Shown: one piece after another, positions 1-6,900 of the stretch
Position numbering within the stretch: position 1 is the first letter of the stretch
Layout: each line of letters opens with the position of its first letter
Assembly: GCF_027530345.1 (NCBI RefSeq)
Contig: NZ_JAPZQK010000010.1
Location: 90,899 to 154,898 of the forward strand
From: Silanimonas sp.
GTDB lineage: Bacteria > Pseudomonadota > Gammaproteobacteria > Xanthomonadales > Xanthomonadaceae
Reading direction: 5' to 3'
Length of the DNA: 64,000 nucleotides
The notes under the pieces: generated by a model
Seen by the model: the letters and a program-made list of their open reading frames with translations, nothing else
The model's database searches: none
Told to the model about the DNA's origin: nothing
Position numbers and translations under genes: made by a program

Positions 1-95
1 GTCGGAAGGGGCGGCGCGTCGGCGGGCGGCTCCGCGGCATCGAGCGGCAGGGCCAGTCCGAGCAGCAGGGCCAGGGTGGGAAAGGTGCGGGGCAT
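1..95 (-). CDS. Exported protein, N-terminal fragment (cut by window edge)
   Basis: The minus strand opens with ATG at 95 and stays open to the window edge. It encodes 31 residues: MPRTF, a leucine-rich hydrophobic core and an LDAAEPP stretch that looks like a signal-peptidase I site followed by a Pro/Ala linker. It is divergent from the halogenase operon and shares a 133-bp intergenic region containing an operator-like palindrome that also occurs beside the amylase. An exported glycoside hydrolase of the same alpha-glucan locus would fit, but that is inferred from context only; no catalytic domain is visible in the fragment. Confidence 0.6.
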   Translation of the reverse strand, partial: MPRTFPTLALLLGLALPLDAAEPPADAPPLP

Positions 96-129
96 AGGGT
101 TTCCGTCCGGTGATGACGCGTTCACGCGC

Positions 130-143
130 TGGAACCGTATTCA
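130..143. promoter_or_regulatory. LacI-type operator candidate, copy 1
   Basis: The sequence TGGAACCGTATTCA is an imperfect palindrome around a central CG. It matches the copy at 6762-6775 at 10 of 14 positions, giving the shared pattern TGnAnnCGTATnCA. A central CG flanked by conserved half-sites is typical of LacI-family operators. It lies between the divergent truncated gene and the first halogenase. The regulator itself is not in the window. Confidence 0.45.
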
Positions 144-228
144 CGTGGACAGGCCCGGCGCGCTCGGTTAAACGTTAACGCCTCACGGCGCGGCGCGGGG
201 GCGCCGCCGACGATGCAGCAATGACGGA

Positions 229-1791
229 GTGGACGTGGAGCACAGCAAGGCGCTGCGGCGCATCGTGATTGTCGGTGGTGGCACCGCCGGCTGGATGGCG
301 GCGGCCCTGCTTGCCACCGTGCTCGGCCGGCGCATCGGTATCACGCTCGTGGAGTCCGAGCAGATTGGCACCGTCGGCGTCGGCGAGGCGACGATCCCGA
401 TGATCCGGCTGTTCAACGCCACGCTGGGCCTCGATGAGGACGAGTTCGTTCGCGAGACGAACGGCAGCTTCAAGCTCGGCATCGAATTCCGCGATTGGGT
501 CGAGCCCGGGCACTCCTACATGCACGCGTTCGGGCCCGTGGGCGGGCCTGATCTCGGCCTCGTGCACTTCTGGCACCACTGGGTGCGCGAGCGCCTAGCG
601 GGCCGCGCCGGGCCACTGGGCGACTACGTGTTCAACAGCGTGGCCGGATATGCCGGCCGCTTCATGCGGCCGCTGCCGAACGCCGGCGATTCGCCGCTGG
701 GTCGTATTCCCTACGCCTTCCACTTCGATGCGGCGCTGTATGCGAAGTATCTGCGTCGCAAGGCCGAGGCCCTGGGCGTCGAGCGGGTGGAGGGCCGCAT
801 CGTCGACGTGCCGCTGCGTGCCGCGGATGGCTTCGTCGAGGCCGTCGTCTTGGACGGCGGGCGCCGGGTCGACGGTGATCTGTTCCTCGATTGCTCGGGA
901 TTCCGTGGCCTGCTGATCGAAGACGCCGTGCATGCGGGCTACGATGACTGGTCGGCCCACCTGCCCTGCAACCGCGCGGTGGCGGTGCCTTGTGCCAGTG
1001 CATCGCCGCTCACGCCCTACACCCGCGCGACCGCGCGCCGCGCGGGTTGGCAGTGGCGCATCCCCCTGCAGCACCGAACCGGCAACGGCTATGTCTTCAA
1101 CAGCGAGGCGATCAGCGAGGACGAAGCCATCGCGACGTTGCTCGCCAACCTCGACGGCGAGGCCTTGGCCGAACCGCGGCCCTTGCGTTTCGTGACCGGC
1201 ATCCGCCGTGAGCCGTGGAAGAGGAACGTCGTCTCGCTCGGGCTCGCCAGCGGCTTTCTGGAGCCGCTGGAGTCCACCAGCATCCACTTCATCCAGTCGG
1301 CGCTCGCGCGCCTCCTCGCACATTTCCCCGACGCCGGCTTCGACGCCGCGACCACCGCCAAGTACAACGCGCTGACCCGCTTCGAATACGAGCGCTGCCG
1401 CGATTTCCTCGTGCTCCATTACCGGGCCAATCGCCGTTTCGGCGAGCCCTTCTGGGACGCGCTGCGGAACGCCGAGCCGCCGCCCGCGTTGGCGGAGAAG
1501 ATCGCGCTTTTCGAATCGCACGGTCGCATCCACCGCGAGGCCGACGAACTCTTCACCGAGACGGGGTGGTTGCAGGTGATGGTGGGTCAGGGGCTGATGC
1601 CGAAGCGCGCGCACCCATTGGCCGACCTTCATGGCGCGCCTTCGATGGCGCCGATGCTGGACGACGTGAAGCGCGTGCTTGCCGCGGCCGCACAGGCCAT
1701 GCCCACGCACGAGGCGTTTCTCGGCCGCCACTGCCGGTCCCCTGATGCCGTTGCTGTTCCCTTTTCCTCCGTCTCTGGAGCTTCCGCATGA
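229..1791 (+). CDS. Flavin-dependent (tryptophan-type) halogenase 1
   Basis: This is a 520-residue member of the FAD-dependent halogenase family, which uses reduced flavin, O2 and halide to halogenate an aromatic substrate. Visible hallmarks are the FAD motif GGGTAG (residues 16-21), the GEAT strand near 52-55, Lys82 in the position of the catalytic lysine (context SFKLG), WQWRIP at 274-279 matching the family WxWxIP signature, and Glu348 in PLEST. The start is GTG at 229; GTG at 235, five bases after GGAG, is an alternative. The stop overlaps the next gene (ATGA). Relatives beside TonB receptors in Xanthomonas and Brevundimonas brominate indole in vitro; their natural substrate is not established. 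It is cytoplasmic, with no signal peptide. Confidence 0.88.
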   Translation: MDVEHSKALRRIVIVGGGTAGWMAAALLATVLGRRIGITLVESEQIGTVGVGEATIPMIRLFNATLGLDEDEFVRETNGSFKLGIEFRDWVEPGHSYMHAFGPVGGPDLGLVHFWHHWVRERLAGRAGPLGDYVFNSVAGYAGRFMRPLPNAGDSPLGRIPYAFHFDAALYAKYLRRKAEALGVERVEGRIVDVPLRAADGFVEAVVLDGGRRVDGDLFLDCSGFRGLLIEDAVHAGYDDWSAHLPCNRAVAVPCASASPLTPYTRATARRAGWQWRIPLQHRTGNGYVFNSEAISEDEAIATLLANLDGEALAEPRPLRFVTGIRREPWKRNVVSLGLASGFLEPLESTSIHFIQSALARLLAHFPDAGFDAATTAKYNALTRFEYERCRDFLVLHYRANRRFGEPFWDALRNAEPPPALAEKIALFESHGRIHREADELFTETGWLQVMVGQGLMPKRAHPLADLHGAPSMAPMLDDVKRVLAAAAQAMPTHEAFLGRHCRSPDAVAVPFSSVSGASA

Positions 1792-3302
1792 CCTCGTCCC
1801 GCGTCGATCGCCTGGTCATCGTTGGCGGCGGAACGGCGGGCTGGATGACGGCTGCCGCGCTGTCGAAGACGCTCGGCCCGACGTATTCGATCTCGCTCGT
1901 CGAATCCGAGGAGATCGGCACCGTCGGCGTCGGGGAGGCGACGATCCCGATGATCCAGCAGTACAACGAGGCGCTGCAGCTCGACGAAGCGGATTTCGTC
2001 CGGCGCACGATGGGAAGCTTCAAGCTCGGCATCGAGTTCGTCGACTGGGGCCGCAAGGGTGACAGCTACATCCACGGCTTCGGAAAGATCGGCCAGTCCA
2101 TGAGTCTGGCGCCGTTCTACCAGTTCTGGCTGAAGGCCCGCGCCGCTGGGAACGCCGGCCCGCTCGACGACTATTCACTGAACACCGTGGCGGCGCGGGC
2201 CAACCGCTTCCTGCCGGCAAGCGCCCAGTACGCCAATTCGCCGCTGGCCGATATCGCCTACGCCTACCACTTCGATGCCGCGCTTTACGCGAGGTACCTG
2301 CGCGAGTACGCGGAGGCGCGCGGCGTGACGCGTCTCGAGGGCAAAGTCGCGTCGGTGCAGCAGCACCCCGAGAGCGGATTCGTCTCCGGAATCACGCTGG
2401 AGGATGGACGTCGCGTCGACGGGCAGCTCTTCATCGACTGCTCCGGCTTCCGGGGCATCCTGATCGAGCAGACGTTGGCGACCGGCTACGTCGACTGGAG
2501 CCAGTGGCTGCCGTGCAATCGCGCCGCAGCCGTGCAGTGCGAGCGCCGCGAGGCGCTGACGCCCTACACTCGCAGCACGGCGCGCGAAGCGGGCTGGCAG
2601 TGGCGCATTCCCCTGCAGCACCGCGTCGGCAACGGCTACGTCTTCTGTGCTGACCACCTGAGCGAGGACGAGGCCAGCGCCCGGCTGCTCGAGCGACTCG
2701 AAGGCCCGGCGCTGATGACGCCGAAGATCCTGAAGTTCGTCACCGGCAAGCGGAACCTGTTCTGGAACAAGAATGTCGTTGCCGTGGGGCTCGCCAGCGG
2801 CTTCATGGAGCCGCTCGAGTCGACCAGCATCCACCTCATCCAGTCCGCGATCGCGCGGCTCACCACGTTCTTCCCGCATGCCGGCTTCGATGCGGTCGAC
2901 ATCGCCGCCTTCAACGCCCAGTCGCACTTCGAGTTCGATCGCATTCGCGATTTCCTCATTCTCCACTACAAGGCAACCACCCGCGACGACACGCCGTTCT
3001 GGCGCCGGGTGCGCGACATGCCGATCCCGGAGACGCTGCAGGCGAAGATCGATCTGTTCCGCAGCAACGGCCGCTTCTTCCGCGAGCAGGACGAGCTCTT
3101 CGGCGAGATGAGCTGGGTGCAGGTGATGATCGGCCAGGGCATCTTTCCGCGCCGTTGGCATGCATTGGTCGATTCCTTCGACGATGCGGCGGTGGCGAAG
3201 CACGTGGAGGATACGCGGCGGATCATCCAGAACTGCCTGCGCGTGATGCCCGACCATGCCGATTTCATCGCCCGCCATTGCGCCGCCTCCGCTGCGGCCT
3301 GA
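1788..3302 (+). CDS. Flavin-dependent (tryptophan-type) halogenase 2
   Basis: This 504-residue paralogue of the preceding gene is translationally coupled to it by a 4-base ATGA overlap. It keeps GGGTAG (13-18), the GEAT strand, Lys79 in SFKLG, WQWRIP (270-275) and Glu344 in PLEST, so all residues required for halogenation are present. The two proteins are clearly homologous along their whole length but differ in the segment around residues 85-130, which follows the catalytic lysine region. This suggests different substrates, or a two-subunit arrangement, rather than a very recent duplication. The DUF6445 gene follows after 8 bases, so all three are probably one transcript. Confidence 0.88.
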   Translation: MTSSRVDRLVIVGGGTAGWMTAAALSKTLGPTYSISLVESEEIGTVGVGEATIPMIQQYNEALQLDEADFVRRTMGSFKLGIEFVDWGRKGDSYIHGFGKIGQSMSLAPFYQFWLKARAAGNAGPLDDYSLNTVAARANRFLPASAQYANSPLADIAYAYHFDAALYARYLREYAEARGVTRLEGKVASVQQHPESGFVSGITLEDGRRVDGQLFIDCSGFRGILIEQTLATGYVDWSQWLPCNRAAAVQCERREALTPYTRSTAREAGWQWRIPLQHRVGNGYVFCADHLSEDEASARLLERLEGPALMTPKILKFVTGKRNLFWNKNVVAVGLASGFMEPLESTSIHLIQSAIARLTTFFPHAGFDAVDIAAFNAQSHFEFDRIRDFLILHYKATTRDDTPFWRRVRDMPIPETLQAKIDLFRSNGRFFREQDELFGEMSWVQVMIGQGIFPRRWHALVDSFDDAAVAKHVEDTRRIIQNCLRVMPDHADFIARHCAASAAA

Positions 3303-3310
3303 GCACGCCG

Positions 3311-4024
3311 GTGCTGTTCAATCCCCGTCCTCGCATCGAGGCCGTCGAGTTCGGCGGCGGTGCGGTGGTCTGGGTCATCGACGACGCACTGCTCGAGCCG
3401 GTGCGTTTCGTCGACTTTGCCGCCGAGCATTGGGCCCATGCCAGGGAAACGACGCACAACGCGTTCCCGGGCCCCGAGTTGCCGATGCCGGAAGCCTTTA
3501 CCGCGCGTCTGGACGCCTGGTTCGGTGAGCATCTTCGCCGGCGTCTGGGAGGCCGTCGGACACTCCGCGTGCACAGCCGCTTCGCGATGGCGACGTGGCC
3601 GGCTGCTCGGCTTCAGCCGAGGCAATGGCTTTGCCACCGCGATCGTGACGCTGTCCACCCGGGTGAGCGCGTCGCGGCGTCCGTGCTCTACCTGTTCGAG
3701 GATTCGGCCTTGGGCGGTACGGCCTTCTACGCGCCGCGCCGCGACGCGCTGGCGACGGCCATGCTGGTGCACGACAGCTCGACTCTGGACGCCGCGGCCT
3801 TCCGCGCCAGGCATCCTGACGTCGCGCCGGGCTACCTGGTCGATTCGAACGCGTGGTTCGAGCGGCTCGGGGTCGTCGAACCGCGATTCAATCGCCTCAT
3901 CGCCTACGACGGCGATCTGTTCCACACCAGCCATGTCACCGATGTCGCCGGCCTCTCGGACGATCCGCGGCGCGGTCGACTGACGATAAACGGATTCTTC
4001 ACCCTGCGGGCCGCCGCGGCCTGA
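3311..4024 (+). CDS. DUF6445-like protein, probable 2OG-Fe(II) oxygenase fold
   Basis: This 237-residue soluble protein starts at GTG 3311, eight bases after the second halogenase stop; the frame is open further upstream, but that part lies inside the halogenase. Its closest recognisable type is DUF6445, a family often found next to tryptophan-halogenase-like genes in TonB-receptor loci. A candidate iron facial triad is visible: H109-x-D111, a distal His at 205 or 208, and Arg223 in RLTINGFF, which would bind 2-oxoglutarate. That points to a dioxygenase or hydroxylase acting with the halogenases, but no activity is established for the family. Confidence 0.7.
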   Translation: MLFNPRPRIEAVEFGGGAVVWVIDDALLEPVRFVDFAAEHWAHARETTHNAFPGPELPMPEAFTARLDAWFGEHLRRRLGGRRTLRVHSRFAMATWPAARLQPRQWLCHRDRDAVHPGERVAASVLYLFEDSALGGTAFYAPRRDALATAMLVHDSSTLDAAAFRARHPDVAPGYLVDSNAWFERLGVVEPRFNRLIAYDGDLFHTSHVTDVAGLSDDPRRGRLTINGFFTLRAAAA

Positions 4025-4042
4025 GCCGCTTGCGTCCGCGTT

Positions 4043-6700
4043 TCAGGGCACCTCGGCCGTCATCGCATCCATCCAGCGCGGATCGCTCGCGCCATCACCG
4101 CCGCCCATCGTGTGCCCGCCGCCTTCGGGCGTCATCGCGCGCCAGCCGCCGTCCCAGTCCCAGGTGGTGGCGTGCACGACGAGTCCGGAGAGCTCGGCCG
4201 GGTGGCCGAGCGCGGCGGCCGGGAATTCGAAGCGCACCACCTTGCGCGCCTTGTCGACGGCAATGCGCGCGCCCGGAATGAGCGGCGTGCCGTCGCGGTC
4301 GGCATCGGCGCCTTCGGCGGTGAACGCGGCATTGCTCCAACCGTGGGTCCTCAAACGCACCTGCCAGCGTCGGCCGTCGGGCAGCGTCGCGTTCTGGCCC
4401 GGCATGGCCGTGGCGCCGTCCGTGCGGCCGGGCAGCGAGAGGAAGACCGAGAAAGCCACGTGGTCGAAGCCGTTCGCCGGGTTCCAGCGGTCGAGCACCT
4501 CGCCCATCGTCAGTTCGATCGCCAGCGCACCGCCGCTGCCGTAAACCCGCATCACGCGCAGATCCATGCTGGCCTCGCCGGCGTAGCTGGGGTCGGAGGG
4601 GTAGCGGTAGCGGCCCTCGGGACCGGCGTCGTCATCGGCCGGATCGGTGGCTTCGGCGAGCAGGGCCCAGTCGCGCTCGACGCGGAAGGTCTGGCCCGGA
4701 GAGGCGAGCCCGTCGCCGGCCAGCACCACCACGCGGTGCGTGGCCTTGGGGTCGATGAAGTCATCGGTCGGGACCGTCTCGCGCCAGCGCCCGGCAGCGT
4801 CGGCGACCAGGCGCTGCGCGCGCCGCAGGTCGCCGTCCACGACCAGCGTGCCGTCGCGGCCCGGGGGCAGGGTGCCGGTGAGTACGAGCGTGTCGCGCAC
4901 GACCTCGGGCACCGCGTCGAGCGTCGGCACCGAGGCCGAATCCGCGGGCGTGGCCGCACCGTCCGCCGTTCGCGGCGCGGGCTCGACGCGCCACACCCCG
5001 CCGGCACGGGCCGGCAGTTCGCTGAGCACGCGGCCCTCCGCGTTGGCCTGCAGCACCGGGCCGTCGCCGTCGAGGGCGAGCAGGGGCACGAGGCGCGCGC
5101 CGGGCGGCAGGCCGTCGAGGTCGAGCAGGCGACGGTCTTCGGCCGTGTTGAGCATCACCACCAGCCGGTCGCCGTCGCTGCGGCCGGCTTCCGCATCGCC
5201 CTGCATCGCCCAGGCCACCACGCCCGGGCCGACGCCGTCGGCGGCGAGGATCTCGGGCCGCGCGCGCGACAGCGCGGGATAGGCGCGGCGCAGCTGCACC
5301 ATCGCGGCGATCTGCCGGTACAGCGGGTGCGCGGTGTCGAAGTGGTCGCGCCCGCCGCTGCCGAAGCCCGTGGCGAACATCGCGTCGCGCTGGTTGCGGA
5401 AGCCCTGCTCGGTGCCGTAGTAGAGGACCGGGATGCCCGGCAGCGTCAGCATCGCCAGCAGGGCCTGCTTCAGGGCCGGCTCGCCGGCGCCCGCGAGGAA
5501 GCGGTCGACGTCGTGGTTGTCGATGAAGGTCGGCATGCGCCACGGGTCGGCGTGCACGGCCAGGGTGCGCTCGATGCGCCAGGCCAACTCGGCCGGCGCA
5601 TGGCCGCGCGCGAACACATCGCCGAAGGTCCCGTACATCGGGAACTGGATCATCGCCGGGATGCCGCCCTCGAGGCGCTGGTAGGCGTCGATCTTGCGCA
5701 TCTGCACGTCCTCGAAGGGCTTGTCGATGCCGAAGCCCTCGCCGAACAGGTGGAAGCGCGGGTTGCCCTGCGCGGCGGCCACGCGCAGCACGCCGGGGGC
5801 TTCCGGGTCCTCGGCGTGCAGGAAATCGGGGAAGAAATCCGCCGGCACGTAGAAAGCGGTGTCCACCCGGAACCCGTCCACGCCGACCTTGGTGATCCAG
5901 TCGCCGAAGCTCTTTCGCAGCGCCCGTCGCACCACCGGGCTTTCGGTATCCAGATCGTCCAGCCCGGCCATCTGGAAGGTCAGTTCCTGCACTTTGTTCG
6001 TGTAATCGCGGACCGGCGGGGTCCAGTGGTAGGCCGACAGCACGCGCTGCGCCGGGTCATTGGGGTCGTTCTGGGAGAACGGCCACTGCGTGGGCCGGTC
6101 CATGGGCCGGCTGCCGCGCGTCCGGCGCCAGGAATGCGCCGGCTCGCCTTCGCGCCAGTCGTCGTAGGCGAAGAAGTTGCCCATGTGGTTGACCACGATG
6201 TCCTGCACCAGGGTCATGCGCCGCCCGTCCAAGGCTTGCCCCAGTGCCACGTAGTCACCGAGCGTGCCGTAGTGCGCGTCCACCGCCGAGAAGTCGCTGG
6301 CCCAGTAGCCGTGGTAGCCGGAGAAGCGGGCCTCGTCGTCCCACCACTGGTTTGCCACCGGCGGAGTGATCCAGAGCCCCGTCACGCCCAGGCCTTCGAG
6401 GTAGTCGAGGCGCTGGGTGATGCCGCGCAGATCGCCGCCGCTGTACTTGCTGCCATCCGCGGGGTCGTAAACGCCGGCGCCTTGGTCGTTGTTGGACGGG
6501 TCGCCGTCGGCGAAACGGTCGATCATCGCGAAGTAGAGGACCTGGTCGCGCCAGTCGACCGATCGGGTCTTGGGGGCCTCGGCGGCCGCCGCTCCCGCGA
6601 GAAGCAAGCTTGCCAATACGCAGCCCCAATGCGCCTGCTGCGGGCGGGTGCGCACGCTGGGGCGGGTCGAGGGCTTCACTGTGAACGTGAAGAAGGGCAT
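4043..6700 (-). CDS. Exported GH13 alpha-amylase with C-terminal glucodextranase-like domain
   Basis: This 885-residue secreted or periplasmic alpha-glucan hydrolase starts with a signal peptide ending near residue 42 (core VLASLLLAGAAAA). The (beta/alpha)8 GH13 domain shows DIVVNH (about 167-172), the nucleophile D280 in GFRVD, acid/base E321 in LFGEG and D397 in IDNHD. After about residue 570, beta-rich segments follow, ending in a region with a WNPANGFDH motif that resembles the glucodextranase C-terminal (DOMON-like) domain, probably for glucan or membrane-surface binding. It is convergent with the DUF6445 gene and divergent from the TonB-dependent receptor, whose promoter region carries a shared operator-like site. 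It should supply maltodextrins for that receptor. Confidence 0.9.
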   Translation of the reverse strand: MPFFTFTVKPSTRPSVRTRPQQAHWGCVLASLLLAGAAAAEAPKTRSVDWRDQVLYFAMIDRFADGDPSNNDQGAGVYDPADGSKYSGGDLRGITQRLDYLEGLGVTGLWITPPVANQWWDDEARFSGYHGYWASDFSAVDAHYGTLGDYVALGQALDGRRMTLVQDIVVNHMGNFFAYDDWREGEPAHSWRRTRGSRPMDRPTQWPFSQNDPNDPAQRVLSAYHWTPPVRDYTNKVQELTFQMAGLDDLDTESPVVRRALRKSFGDWITKVGVDGFRVDTAFYVPADFFPDFLHAEDPEAPGVLRVAAAQGNPRFHLFGEGFGIDKPFEDVQMRKIDAYQRLEGGIPAMIQFPMYGTFGDVFARGHAPAELAWRIERTLAVHADPWRMPTFIDNHDVDRFLAGAGEPALKQALLAMLTLPGIPVLYYGTEQGFRNQRDAMFATGFGSGGRDHFDTAHPLYRQIAAMVQLRRAYPALSRARPEILAADGVGPGVVAWAMQGDAEAGRSDGDRLVVMLNTAEDRRLLDLDGLPPGARLVPLLALDGDGPVLQANAEGRVLSELPARAGGVWRVEPAPRTADGAATPADSASVPTLDAVPEVVRDTLVLTGTLPPGRDGTLVVDGDLRRAQRLVADAAGRWRETVPTDDFIDPKATHRVVVLAGDGLASPGQTFRVERDWALLAEATDPADDDAGPEGRYRYPSDPSYAGEASMDLRVMRVYGSGGALAIELTMGEVLDRWNPANGFDHVAFSVFLSLPGRTDGATAMPGQNATLPDGRRWQVRLRTHGWSNAAFTAEGADADRDGTPLIPGARIAVDKARKVVRFEFPAAALGHPAELSGLVVHATTWDWDGGWRAMTPEGGGHTMGGGDGASDPRWMDAMTAEVP

Positions 6701-6761
6701 GGCGAGCGTCCAGCGGCGTGCTGAGACCAGTGTCGCACCGAGTAAAGACGTTAAAAGTCCA

Positions 6762-6775
6762 TGAATACGTATGCA
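6762..6775. promoter_or_regulatory. LacI-type operator candidate, copy 2
   Basis: TGAATACGTATGCA is a near-perfect palindrome with central CG (12 of 14 positions match the reverse complement). It sits in the 200-bp divergent region between the amylase and the TonB-dependent receptor and is the stronger of the two copies sharing TGnAnnCGTATnCA. A TTAACGT-containing, AT-rich stretch adjoins each copy (167-179 and 6742-6756) and may be promoter sequence. Confidence 0.55.
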
Positions 6776-6900
6776 GCAAAGCGCGCGTTTGGAGCCTCGG
6801 CACTAACATGAAAAAATCGTGACGCGAGCCTGATTCGGGCTGCCACGAATGACCGCGCCGAAAGGCGTTGCTCTATTCCAGCCAGTGTCAGGAGACGGGA

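Noticed and set aside
167..179. GTTAAACGTTAAC, a near-palindrome also resembling 6742-6756
   Set aside because: The two copies share only TTAACGT and need gaps to align; they may simply be AT-rich promoter sequence. The 14-bp CG-centred motif nearby is the better operator candidate.
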